Assembly: GCA_900660155.1 (NCBI GenBank)
Contig: CABFPE010000692.1
Span: 266,670-330,669, forward strand
DNA from: Hofstenia miamia
Taxonomy: Eukaryota; Xenacoelomorpha; Acoela; Hofsteniidae
Reading direction: 5' to 3'
Length of the DNA: 64,000 bases
Under the pieces are notes generated by a model that was given only the letters and a program-made list of their open reading frames with translations, did no database searches and was not told the DNA's origin. Both the position numbers and the translations under genes were made by a program. Shown piece by piece: positions 37,001 to 48,640 of the stretch (position 1 is its first letter; each line of letters begins with the position of its first letter).

Positions 37001-37926
37001 TCAATCACTTCTTCAATAATATTAATTAAATGATGCTAAAGCATATGATGTACAAACTTGGCTTTGAAATTCTCACCATTCGTTTTTTGGATATATGGTC
37101 AATATCTGTAACTGTTAGGATATAACTACATCAGGTGTTTGTCATGTATTACAATTTTCGTGTAGTCGGTATTCGTGTATTACAAAATATTTTAAGGTAT
37201 AAGTATTTCATATTTTTGTGTAGGAATTTTTGTGAATTTTGTAAAATCCATATCAAAAAAGAAAGCATTTATCTTCATTTGTAAATTGGAATGCATTATA
37301 TAACAAATTGAAAGCAATTGTAAGAGAATTCTAGCACGTGCATAAGCTATGTTTATCATTTTTCCTAGATTTTCCTGCTTAAGTCTATTCTGAATCGCAG
37401 ACCAAACACTGAAAACCGTCTATTCTGAATCGCAGACCAAACACTGAAAACACGAGTTCAACAAAACCGGACTGGATTTTTAAATTTTATATTTCAAATA
37501 AGTAGGTGGTTGCGGGGTTTTAGGTCAAATATTTGTGTACTTTATCGTGGACAACACACTGAATTAAATATAATTATATATTTATATAATTATATATATA
37601 TAATTATATATTTATGGCCGACTACTGCCATAAAATGCCTTTGAATTTTTTCAAAAATATACATGTAATTGAAATTCTCTTTTACATTTACATTGACTCT
37701 ACGATTACATGGTTTCTAAATATGAATTTTGCAATGCTGATGTTAAAATAATTTTCATTTAATATAATTTTATTAATACAAATTTAGCGAAGTCTTAAAA
37801 AATGTTGGCCAGCCGATGACAGATGAAGAAATTGACATCATTATTGATGAAGGAGATAAAGACATGGATGGGAAATTGTCGTTTGAAGAATTTAAAGAAC
37901 TTTTTAACAGACTTAGCAAAAAATAG
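34045..37926 (+). CDS. calmodulin/troponin C-like protein, four EF-hands, three exons
   Basis: Exons 34045-34219, 36633-36780 and 37788-37926 join in frame (phases 1 and 2; donors GTAATT and GTGAGT, acceptors ATTAG and ATTTAG) to give 153 residues, close to calmodulin (about 149). Four calcium loops are seen: DADNDGAIGPAE, DIDGNGMIEFNE (split by intron 1), DRNSDNYLEKWE and DKDMDGKLSFEE. The third lacks the conserved Gly at position 6 (Asn instead) and has Trp at 11, so it probably binds calcium poorly. The linker NFEEEDEDDAS is acidic. This may be a divergent calmodulin-like protein or a troponin C; I cannot choose. The start at MNRFTSEQV fits family length; an in-frame ATG at 33964 would add 27 unconserved residues. 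Confidence 0.88.
34630..34800. repeat. GC-richer patch in intron 1, probable old repeat
   Basis: A block including a run of eight G and GACGCAGAGACGGAAGCC stands out from the AT-rich intron. No tRNA-like A and B boxes could be made out, so I do not call it a SINE. Confidence 0.35.
35160..35417 (+). other. open stretch in intron 1, unrecognised
   Basis: About 85 open codons (FEFIKAISFFDSYVNNDS; ISWIPEELDMFPVE) with coding-like composition, in the sense direction of the EF-hand gene but without EF motifs or matching splice phase. It may be a relic of a mobile gene. Confidence 0.25.
37383..37451 (+). repeat. perfect 34-base tandem duplication in intron 2
   Basis: GTCTATTCTGAATCGCAG...CTGAAAAC occurs at 37383-37416 and again, identical, at 37418-37451, with one C between (period 35). 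Confidence 0.97.
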
Positions 37927-40900
37927 TAAGTTATATAAAGGAAAATTGTTGTCTGAAATTTAATTGTGACTGCTTAGAACTTAAGAAGTTAAAAATTTTT
38001 TAAATTAATTTGTGAAAATATTCAATTAACGACATTATAAAATTAAAATTATGAATAGGTTGAGACACTTTGCCTTAACATCGTCAGCGTCCAAGTAGTA
38101 AATGTAGTACTTATTATAAACATGTCTACAGCATGCCCCTATACAGTGACAAATTCACACTATTTTTAGCTTTGCATTAAAGTGGTGATTATTTATAAGT
38201 TTTACTACCCTCAATTTTTCCTTCATTTTTCTGTTGGCTTTAGAATTGGAACTATTGCAATTACATTGTGATGACAAGAAAACAAAAATCAAGAGTCCAG
38301 TTTCTTCTTGTAATAAATAGTAGTTAAAGCATTACATTGCCTCAATAATTGCTTTGAATATATATCTCATTGCATATTTGCTATTTATATTCAAACTTTT
38401 TATTAATATTTATTTTTTGTCACTAAAAAATTTATTTTTCTATTAGTACAAAATTTAGGACTCTGTGACTGTATTGAGCTCATTGACTCATACCTTGAAA
38501 AAAATTTACCAATAACATGTTATGAAAAAACTGCATTTTTTACCAATCTATACTTAACCTAAATTTGGGCATAATTTTGTAAATAATATTGGTTATATAT
38601 TTTCAAATGTTGTGGAATTTGTCTTGCTTTAATAATTTAAGGCTTCCAATAATTCATATATTCAAATATATTCATATAAATATATATATATATATATATT
38701 CATAAATAAAAATAATAATTTCTTCTTAGATTTTCATTAATAAAAGTTCCATTTTGTTATAAATTTTTCAATTAGAAGATTATTTTGCATGCTTTAAATA
38801 TAAATATGCAACAGAATGCCACGCATTAAGACACAAAGAACTAAATTTAGGACTAATTATTTAATATCCTAGGAGAGAGCTAGTGCAAAAAATTTTTTCC
38901 CTATTTATTATTTGTATCACCTATAAACTAAGGATACAAAAAAGTTGAACTTTTTTGTGATTTTGATATAGTGACGCTGACGAGGTTAAACTGCTTAGGA
39001 ATTTATTAGTTTGCGCACACCAAGTATTAATTGGTTTGGGTGGTATACCAACATTAAAGAAGCATCTGCTATCATGGACTTTCACCCTCCTGATTACTTA
39101 AACATTAGAAATTGTTAGAAGTTAAAACTTTTTTGAAACTTTGTAATCATGATTCTTTTCAAGCATGTTCTCCAATAAATGTGCTCATATTTCTGAATTA
39201 CAACTTTTATAAAGTATTTGCATAAATGCTTGAAGAAGTGGAAAAATATTTGACCTTTATAAATGCTATAGGCAGTTTAAGGTTAAATCTGAAAGGTACG
39301 GCAGATATTAATGTGCTGGTATCTTTTATGAATTATTGAGAATTATAATATAGCATGAAGGAATAGGTAACGCAAGTAATATTTGCGAGGTGGGATAGTT
39401 CTAAAATAACGAATGTCTGATTATTTTGCAGTTAGGTATTGGTTTTTTAATGTAAGTCTTTTATCTGACCCCCTCCACATTTTTAGATATAACTCAGAGA
39501 CCGTTTTTGAAATAAACTATCCTGCTAACTTGCTCTGCAACTTTTAACGCAAAAATTATGCAGAAAGAGTTAAGGGTTAGAAAGTTATAGAGACTTAAAA
39601 AAAGCATCCTTGAAAAACTGACATTTCTTCCGAATTTCGAGAATAACGATTTTGTATATAAGGCTATGAACCATTGTATAATTTTCAAAGCAAAATAATA
39701 GTTAAATGTTTTCTATGCTTTATTTGAATTAAACACCTTTCACTATTCCTATTAAATAATATTTGTATCAGTAATGAGAAATTTTGAAAATTTGATAAGT
39801 AACCTAATTAATATGCGCATAATTTGCATATTAATTATCGTATCGCGAAATGATTGCCACCAAAATATTCCTGACATATCAAAGTATCTCCACACCAAAT
39901 TTGGTGATGATTGGATGGTTTCCGAGATCTTAGAGGGAGAGCAAATCGCCCAGGTAAAATAGGGTAAAGAAACTCACTGAAATATAATCTTAAATATCAA
40001 TTGAATTTTATTAAATTTAATGATGTATCTAAAGGATCAGTAGGAGAACAACAGTTTAATATAAAATAGATACAGCATAGCCAATTTCGTCTTTCTACAA
40101 TTTGTTTCCAAAAATATTAATATTTTTATCCTTAAAAAAAATAAAAAAATAGCTACCGGATTGTCATTAATTAGAAATTCTTGAGAATGTTAAATAAGTT
40201 ATGCAACCAGTTTGTTTCAGTCGAGAAATAGTGTTTCCATTCTTAGCTATAGAATTTAACAACATTTGTTTCATGTTATATTAACATAGTTTCTCATTTT
40301 GATAAGCGAGAACTGGAGGTATTTCCATAAGCAATACTATACATTTATTTTTTCCAACATTTGGTATATGTGGCACTGCTTTTCTCAATATATTAAAAAA
40401 ATACTAATATAAAACACGTTTTATCCATTTTGTTCAAATTCGCTAAGGTAGATCATTCTGTAATTGAATTTTTCGAAGCAGAAAGCACACTAAGAACTTT
40501 CTTCTTGTGACACGTAGCAAACGAGGGTGAAAATTATAAGTACAATGTGTGCTATGCATATTTGTTGTCATGAAAGAATTGATATCCTTCAGTACCGAAA
40601 TACCCAAATCATATCTGTGTTATAAATATTAAGCATTGTAATAGATTATTAAATATTTCCGCAAGTTGCATTTTTAACAATGCTTAAGTATAATTTTTTT
40701 AGCTAATCAAATGCAGTAAGTCCTTGAAGTTTTTCGCTGATGTATGATGTTCAAAGACGCAGTCAGTGAAAACGTTGTTTTAAATTTTTGTTAGATTTGT
40801 AATGTTAGCATGAAGTTCATTGTTGGTGGTGTTATTTTAATATGAATATAAATACATGTTGAAGATCTTTATAAATTAAATTCACAAAAAGTATAAGACA

Positions 40901-41046
40901 TCGAAGCTAAACAGCATGATAATTCTTTTGTCGATATTTAATTAAATTGAACAAACATGTAAACTTACACAACAAATGAGAACTAATCAATCATATTTAA
41001 ATGTTCAAAATAGTTTCCTTCATTCAAAAATAGGTTTTCAGCTGTT
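37927..41046. other. no recognised gene
   Basis: AT-rich intergenic DNA. A short TA-rich tract lies near 38680-38698. Around 39810-39960, text such as CACCAAATTTGGTGATGATT looks like old interspersed repeat; the overlapping open frame (39774-39962) has no motif. Confidence 0.4.
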
Positions 41047-41262
41047 ATATTTTTGAAATTTCCCTTGATCTGGTGTGGGGATCGAAATTGATACACTCTT
41101 CTATTCTTGTATTCAAATCATCAGTTGACGGTCTTCCCGCTCACTATTTTCACATGGATCAAAGTTCCAACCACAATAATTGTATTTAAAAACCCAAGAC
41201 TGACAAGTTCTTACCGCCCAGTTCCTTCGGCAAGTGTAACATTGAGCTCTTTAGAAATTTCA
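41047..41262 (-). pseudogene. mariner transposase N-terminal helix-turn-helix remnant
   Basis: Read across frames on the minus strand: EISKELNVTLAEGTGR, then TCQSWVFKYNYCGWNFDPCE, REDRQL, and DLNTRIEECINFDPHTRSRE. This follows the mariner order (helix-turn-helix, 'RTVQRWF..F..GD..L.DE.R.GRP', then 'IE.DP..T.RELA'). The catalytic domain is absent. Several stops and frame changes mark it as old. Confidence 0.6.
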
Positions 41263-41769
41263 GGGAGGGAGAGTCATTTTCTTTAGACAAAAATAATAAG
41301 TCAGTTTCCTCATACCTTGACTAAAGATTTTGACTTCATTGATTTATTGGTTATATTTATTATGTGATGAAATACATTATTTGCAAAAAGAAAACACTAT
41401 CGGCAAAAAACTCCTGAAACACAAGTGTATATGTATACGTACAATCGAGTAAAACAGTCGAATATCATTTATCATATTATGGTAAATAATATATTGGTTT
41501 TTCGGGTTGACCACTTATTTCATATGATTATGTATGATGAGTGACCATTTTCAGATTACTGTTTTATAATCTGATATCCGAAAACTGAAATTAAGCTTTT
41601 TCCACCCAATAGATAATAGGGCAGAATCAGAGAAAGATCAAAAGAAAACATTGAATTACTTCAATTTTGGTTAAAAAATGAAAGCTGGAATTCTTAATTT
41701 TTTCAAGTACACCTACTTAAGTGCTTGAACATTTCATTAAAATTTGGATTCTCAAATTTTAACATCCAT

Positions 41770-41931
41770 ATATATATACCGGTATATATATATATATATA
41801 TATATNNNNNNNNNNNNNNNNNNNNNNNNNNNNNNNNNNNNNNNNNNNNNNNNNNNNNNNNNNNNNNNNNNNNNNNNNNNNNNNNNNNNNNNNNNNNNNN
41901 NNNNNNNNNNNNNNNNNNNNNNNNNNNNNNN

Positions 41932-41963
<32 letters not shown>
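41770..41963. repeat. (TA)n tract containing an assembly gap
   Basis: TA repeats on both sides of 126 Ns (41806-41931). True repeat length is unknown. Open frames drawn through it are not real. Confidence 0.95.
41806..41931. other. assembly gap (126 N)
   Basis: All bases are N, inside the TA repeat. Confidence 1.
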
Positions 41964-44659
41964 TGGCATATTTTCCATAATTGCTCCTGATAAATGTTAA
42001 ATTTTGAAATATTACAATAGTGTTAAATTAAAGAAATGTTTTTGTTAGCGTTCATTAAATGGGCCTAAAATGTCTATTCTAAAAGGGCCAAGCCGGATTA
42101 GGGCTGAGCATGGGCTTCAATTTTCGGGCCATGTCCATCTTTGTTTGAGATAGATTGCTTCTTCTGTCTATAATGATACACCCACAAGAAAAATATTCCT
42201 TTCTGTTTTGCGTGACTTTGATTATAAGTGGAAATTGAAAATTGCTTTGCCAAAACTACTACAAATTCATTTCTTTGCTTATTTGTAAGCTTTGTAATAA
42301 TCTAATTCCTAAGATTATGATCAACTATATTTGAAGTTGTTTTAAGCAACAAGATAAAATTTGGTTCAAAATTGCAGCTAAGTGATGAAAACAAGCACTG
42401 TACAAGCAATAGCAAATTAACAAACAAGCAAAGAATTTATGTTGCAATACATTAAAAAATATTGTATTACAATCCGTGAAAGAAAAATTAATTTCTTCAA
42501 ACTAAATTTGTGATTTATAATATAATTTGAATTTTAATTTTTCATTGAAATTGGATACTAGAATAAATTACAAATTTTAAATTGCATAAACACCACAAAC
42601 ATCAATTCAAAATAAAAACAAATTCTCTGGTACATATGTTTTATAGTTTGGGTTTACCAAAAGATCTTAGACGTGCAAAGTATAAATTAAGCTAAAATGA
42701 ATCACTAATTTTATTGAAATAACAGCCTGTTAAATCCGGAGTTCTCAAACACTAAGTTTTCATTGTCAGGTTAATGCATACATAGCTTGTCACTATACTT
42801 TTGACATTGACATTTTCAAAATGTTTATGCATAAGTTTATTGGATCAAAGGTCCTATGTTTCCTGCTACTTGTAATTTATACAGCATATTCATTAGATTT
42901 ATTCAATTCACTTAAATCAAATATTTTGTGCTAAAACCTTATACCTCTATGATAACTACATTTATACAATTCCATTTTTATTCAACTTTAAATTTAAATT
43001 ATAAAATTCTATAACTAGAATACCAACCTGGTGTCGTTTTAAATGGCAATATATCTAATTTTTTTATTCAAAATGGGATATGTCAATCGGCTGCACATTT
43101 CTACTATGCAATTTGTGAACTATTTCTCTAAATAAATTCTCATAATACAAATCGTTCAGGACTTACTTATGATTCACATCCTTGACCATACTGGTTGATT
43201 GTGAAACTTGGTTGCTTTATTGTTTATTATTGTGAATGGATACTAAGTGTTGTGTATCAGAAAGTAAACTCAAAAGGCGACATGATAACTCAGTCAGAAG
43301 CAAAGATTATTCGATCAACTGCGGTCACAGCGGGAGGTTCTGAGAAGCCAGTGATCTGAATGATGAAAAATCCGAAAAGGAAATATCGCGCTTTACAATT
43401 AAACTATATATTCGCTTAGTTGCTACTACCTTAATAGAACTACATTTGAAAATTGAGTCTGTTTCTCCTGAAATGTTTTTGTATAACAGGTATGGCGATG
43501 TCAACTTTTCTCAGGAACTATAGGGCTGATCTTTTCCAGATTTTGCTCATAGTTACTTTAATGTAGGGCTGCATCTTTTACTACTTTGGTATTCGAATTT
43601 GGATATTTCATGAGTTTTAATGGCTTTAGTTAATTATGGTTAATGTTGAAATTGGACAATGACCTGGAATTTCGCTGTTGTGTTATAAAGGTTTTGATTA
43701 TCCTAGGTGGTGTTCTAAAGTAAACTTCATAACCTTGTGAATTGTTATAAACAGTGGAGAAAAGTAGCCGCCATTTTGTAATCAGCATAAAATTTTGATT
43801 AATTGATAAATTTACACAATGTCTTTCATTTGGGATTATTGCATTTTTATTAGCCCATGCCAGGTTCATATTTTCATCTCAACCTGCTCTTAATGCTTAT
43901 CCCTCAATGAATCAGTCCTAAAATGATTAAATTAAGACTCAGTAATGCTGTAGCACAAAGATTTGTTAGAAAAGTTTGAGAGCCCTCTTCGTGTACCGTG
44001 CTGGTCTCTTCTCTAACCAAGGTAGGCTTAATGCTATTATTAAGCGAGGTCTCAATTTTTGGAAATCATTGTTATGTGAATTTTATATTTAATTTTCGAT
44101 ATTTGTTAAAAACTATTGTAAATTTGGTAATTTATAAATATTTTCTAGTAAAAAATTTGTTTAAAATTTACTAAATCAATGAAAGAATGTACACTAATGA
44201 ATTAAGTCAAGACATTTTTTAATAAATTAAGACTGCTTTTTTCAGGATCCAAGGGTTCTATTTCATACTTTTTAACTATCAGAATATAAAAAAGAATTTT
44301 GATTAAAACAAAGAATAGATTGAAAACGGAGAAAATCCTTAAAAGAATGTGCATAAATATTTGTATAATCCACATAATTTGAAGTTGAATAAAAAGATCG
44401 ATATTTGAAAAAATTTCTTAATCAACATCCAGTGGACCAGCTCCCTTTGACGAAGGAAATTGAACAGCGATGTTATATCTGAGTTCTCATTTCATGGAAG
44501 AAAATTGGTAGACAATTGAAAGAGTTTAACACATTAAAGCCAAATATAGTCAAACAATTACATGAAAAAAACTTTATACCAAATTGTTAAAGTTAACCCA
44601 AAGTAACATGTTTCATAAACATACATCGAAATTATGTTTATTAACAAAAATTTATATAG
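41964..44659. other. no recognised gene
   Basis: AT-rich DNA without a supported exon or named repeat. A GC-richer patch at about 42060-42140 (AAAAGGGCCAAGCCGGATTA) may be old repeat DNA. Confidence 0.4.
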
Positions 44660-44689
44660 CACACGATTGTTGCAGGTACTAGCCGCAAG

Positions 44690-46080
44690 GCCATCAACAT
44701 CAAAATCAAAAATAGGCACTATTAAACAAATGAGTCTTTAACTTGGCTTTAAATGCAGGAAGAGAGGAAACAGCAAGAATGTCATAAGCTAATCTTTTGC
44801 AAAATGATGGACCAGAGGAGTGAAATGAGCGGTAAAGTAACTAGCGATTTGAGAACTTTAAGCAACAGGTTGATAGAGCAAATCTGATGAAAAGCGCAGA
44901 GACATATCAAGATATATTATTAAGGGTGATTAATTCAATTAGATATTCTGGAGCCATTCCATGGAGACAGTTAAAAACCATAATCGCAATTTTATACCAT
45001 ATCCGATATTTCCTAGGAAACATTGAAAAAAGCAGCTACCTCAGAAGATAGTATATCGTAGGTCAGTTTGCTGAAATCTCGAAACTGGGCATTGTTTCTT
45101 GTATCGGCTCCCTTTAATAAGGACCGGTCATTTAAACGGATAATGATCAGATAGGGAATCAAAGTAATTACGAACAGTGATATTAAAGGGATGATGCATC
45201 TCAATGTCAAACGAAATAATCAGATCCAATGTATCACCATTCCGATGTGTCGCCTCAGTCAACTGCCACTTCAAACCAGCTGAATCAAATATTACTCGAA
45301 CCGCATGAGTACAGGAATCAGATAGATCATTAACATGGTAATTAAAATCTCCCGCCATCGACAAATAACCCGAATTCTGGACGAGGACTGATAAGTAATG
45401 CTCAAACTCTTGAATAAACAGTGTGTATAAGTTTATTCTGCCTTGAAGGCGGTAGGCGATAGATAACAACAATTCTCCTCAAAGTATATAAATTAAATAT
45501 TAGAACTTCAAACGATTTAAATTGCTCTACTTTAAGTTGCTTCACTTTAAGATCAGAACAATAAATAACAGCAATTCCACAACGCACGGGTCGAGGCATT
45601 GGAAAATTTATGTCTATAATCCCGCAGTGTTTCGGACAAAGAACTGTCCCCACATTTGAGCCAAGTTTCAGTAAACAGACAGAGACAAAATTATCAAGCG
45701 GAAATTCACACAAGGATTCAACCTTATCAGACAAAGAACAAATATACTCATCAACAGATTTTTATAAAACTTTTCACTAACACATTCTAAATTAGCTTTG
45801 TTTGTATTGCCATACTTTTGATTAATTACAGGTTTAGGGTCCCATCTAAGTCAACATGATCGATCTTGAGATCGAAGCATTTGAATTTAGACAGATCGTT
45901 TTAACAATGACAAGTTCCGGCGAATCAACCAATTCCTTAAAACATTCGTGTAGAACAATATGAAATGATTTTGTCATAGAATCAGATCTGGAAAGACATC
46001 TAATATATATTGTCTGAACACCGTTAGCTTCTAAATGTGTTACATTACTTTCAGTTGTAGAAGGATCAAGTCGTCCCAGA
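44690..46080 (-). mobile_element. LINE, 3' portion: ORF1 end, endonuclease, C-terminus (RT deleted)
   Basis: Minus strand. 46080-45870 is an ORF1 tail (LGRLDPSTTESNVTHLEANG, SFHIVLHECFKELV). 45734-45010 is the endonuclease: AGDFNYHVNDL, TEATHRNGDTLDLIIS and LSDHYPF, split over two frames. It passes near 45000 straight into the extreme C-terminal LINE signature (HGMAPEYLIELIT, SFHSSGPSFCKRLAYDIL, FKAKLKTHLFN) at 44950-44690. The RT domain between them is missing, so this copy is internally deleted. Its 5' half lies at 48640-49160, beyond an inserted DNA transposon. Confidence 0.85.
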
Positions 46081-46084
46081 AATA

Positions 46085-46301
46085 AATGCCAATGGTTCCA
46101 TTGGTCACATCTCAGATTTTGTCCATATTTACACCATAGGATGATTTCAATAAAATAACACTACCCTGACAATTTTAACTTCATTCCTTTTGTAGTTTAA
46201 ATATTATGGCACACGATGAAGTGAAAGGAGTTAAAGCTAAAGCTCAAATTTTACATACTAGTAGATTCGAGTATAGTCTTTCATTTTAGAAAGTTTGTAG
46301 G
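46085..46301 (+). repeat. left inverted-repeat arm
   Basis: Begins next to the LINE text and runs to AAGTTTGTAGG. Compared with the right arm it lacks about 390 bases at the ATTATGGC/ACACGATG junction near 46210. Confidence 0.85.
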
Positions 46302-46394
46302 ATGTTTAGCTCACTTGAAATTGGGCTTAATATCCTCTAATTGAACTGTTATATTTCCAAATTGTTTTTTAGGCTTCATTTAGTTGAATCTGGA

Positions 46395-47790
46395 ATTTTT
46401 TTGTATGATGGTTGACTTTAATGAAAAATTCTGGTATAAATGTCAACTTGGTACAAATTCATAATGGTTTCCATATGAAAAAAATCTTAAAAGAATTACG
46501 TAAGATTGACAGTGAACTAGTTGGAATTTTAAATATTCAAAAATTCTGTAGAAATTGTATCAAGAAAGGTGCAGAAGCCACAGAACAGAGTTGAAGACAG
46601 TTATATTCATGCTAATACTACTGATGATGAATACCCATAAATAATGTGGGAAAGAGAGACTGATGGGATATGGTATACAAAAAGTTAAACGTTTTAAAGA
46701 AAGTGTCTCAAACTTAGCGGTATCTGCGTGCCAAATTAGCAAGGAAGAGATGTTATCAGATGATAACCCAGCCTGTCAGAAGTGCAATTACTTGTACACA
46801 TTAATAAATGGTATGAAGGAAAAAATTAAAATTAGTTCTAAACAGGAACAAGTGCAAATATTGACAATTATTCCAGAAAGTTGATTAATTAAAAAAGCAT
46901 GTGAAGAATTTGATATTTCTGAGCATTTAGTTGAAAAGGCCAGAAAATTGAAGTGTGAAAAGGGACTACTTGCCAAACCAGATGCCAAAAGGGAAGACAA
47001 ATTCCAGAATATATAAAGAATATAGGTACAGGAAGTTTACGAGTAAGATAATTTCAATATTGTTACCAACTATTGCCATGCAGAACCCCAAAATCAACAG
47101 GGTTAAATACTATAGTGATGGAACAGCTTCTATTTATAAAAATTATAAATCTATTTAATTTATGTATCATAAGCATGATTTTAATGTTACAGCTGAGCAT
47201 CACTTCTTTGCAACTTCACATGGGAAAATTGCTTGATATGGAATTGCTAGCACTATAAAGAGAAGCATCAAACGCAAGTTTAAGAGCTGCCCTTACAAAT
47301 CAGATTTTGACGCCAGAATAGTTTTCCATTGGGCTAAGGAAAATATAAATGGTGAAACAATGTTCTATGTTACAGAGGAAGATGTTATAAGTAATGAAGA
47401 AAAATATGAGTTAAAGTATCGTTATAGTGAAGCACAAACTGTACCTGGTACATGAAGCTACCACTGCATTATTCCCGATGCAGATGCTCTTATGATGAAA
47501 AGAGTCTCTAATGATAATATATATGATGTTCATAAGTTTAATGACATAAATATTTCAAGAAATACTACTACTTATCTACCAGGCAAGTACATTGCATGCT
47601 ATTATGATGAGATATGGTACATTGGAGTAATACTTGAGTGCTCTGATGAAAATCAGGATGTAAAAGTTAAATTCATGAACCGAAAAGGATTAAATTTGCA
47701 GTGGATACATGATGTACGATCTAGTCAGTGTTAGGTGCCATTTACCAATGTCATATGTAATATATGTCCACCATCAATAAAAGGACAAAG
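46395..47790 (+). pseudogene. broken gene of the SDG-KN / HFFATSHGK protein family
   Basis: Across shifted plus-strand frames the pieces run in family order. 46760-46980: QEQVQILTIIPES and DISEHLVEKARKLKCEKGLL, a likely DNA-binding helix region. 47090-47150: RVKYYSDGTASIYKNYKS. 47160-47280: HHFFATSHGK and ASTIKRSIKRKF. 47300-47480: FHWAKENINGETMFYVTEED ending TVPGT. 47580-47760: YIACYYDEIWYIGVILECSD, a Tudor/SH3-like C-terminal domain, then ICPPS. From memory, full members have a Cys/His-rich centre between the helix region and the SDG motif; here only about 40 bases separate them, so the centre is deleted. Several stops confirm a pseudogene. The biochemical role is not known to me; location between inverted repeats suggests the transposase or an accessory protein. 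Confidence 0.72.
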
Positions 47791-48001
47791 TGCTCAAGAT
47801 TGCCTTCTTTCTATTGTCATGATAAAATTATACTTTGTACACAAAAATAAGTTACTGCTAAAATGTAAATGATTTATATCTATAGTATTACAGTATTTTG
47901 TTAGAAAAAAGCTAATATCTCTGTTTTTTAAACATGCAACTCATTTTGCTAATATCAGGGAAAATCGAAGGATGTTTAGCTCACTTGCAATTGAGAACCA
48001 A

Positions 48002-48640
48002 CCTACAAACTTTCTAAAATGAAAGACTATACTCGAATCTACTAGTATGTAAAATTTGAGCTTTAGCTTTAACTCCTTTCACTTCATCCTGTGCTCTCCT
48101 AATGAGTACAAATTTTTGATTTTTTTCATATAACATTTAAAATAGAGGCTGCTACAGAGCCTAGAGCATTATACTGGCTATATTTTTAGTATTCTCTATA
48201 TGTTAATATATAAAGTAAACATTATCAAATGTATTTTTGGATGCGCAATTTATACATTCTCTATAACTCCCCAAAAAGCTCGCAGGACCCCTTAAAATGC
48301 CTTTTTAGCATTTTGAACAGTCTTTAACTTCAAAATTAAGCATTTCCATAAAATCTGATAACAAAAATAGTGTTTATAGGCAGAAAACTACTCAGAGTCC
48401 AAATTTCAGACTGATTGCTTTTTTCTATGAGTAGTTATTTATATCCGAAAGTTGCAGATTTTTTGCTTGCAGCTGACAATAGGCAATTTTTGGGCAAAAT
48501 TCAAAGAGCCATAATGTTTAAACCCCAAAAGGAATTAAGCTGAAATTTTCAGGATAGTGTTATTTTATTGAAATCATACTATGGTGTAAATATGGACAAA
48601 ATCTGAGGTGCCACCCATGGGCACTTAGAATGACCCTCCT
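48002..48640 (-). repeat. right inverted-repeat arm (longer version)
   Basis: Pairs with 46085-46301 at both ends; the middle 48108-48497 has no partner in the left arm. Just inside it, GGATGTTTAGCTCACTTG (47970-47988) is in the same direction as the copy inside the left arm (46299-46316), that is, flipped relative to the rest of the arm. Confidence 0.82.

Larger units (their letters stand above)
46085..48640. mobile_element. DNA transposon with long inverted repeats carrying an SDG/HFFATSHGK-family gene
   Basis: The two ends are inverted copies: 46085-46301 matches 48640-48498 plus 48107-48002 read backwards. Shared landmarks are CAGATTTTGTCCATATTTAC, TTTCAATAAAATAACACTA and AAAGCTCAAATTTTACATAC. 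The right arm holds about 390 extra bases (48108-48497) lost from the left arm, so the original inverted repeat was over 600 bases. The interior (46390-47790) holds a decayed plus-strand gene. The element splits a LINE ORF1, which gives independent evidence that it moved there. A short duplication (TGGCA) at the junctions is possible but not clear. Confidence 0.78.

Noticed and set aside
41703..42000. Open frames crossing the TA repeat and the N gap
   Set aside because: Produced by TA repeats (Tyr-Ile) and Ns; not genes.
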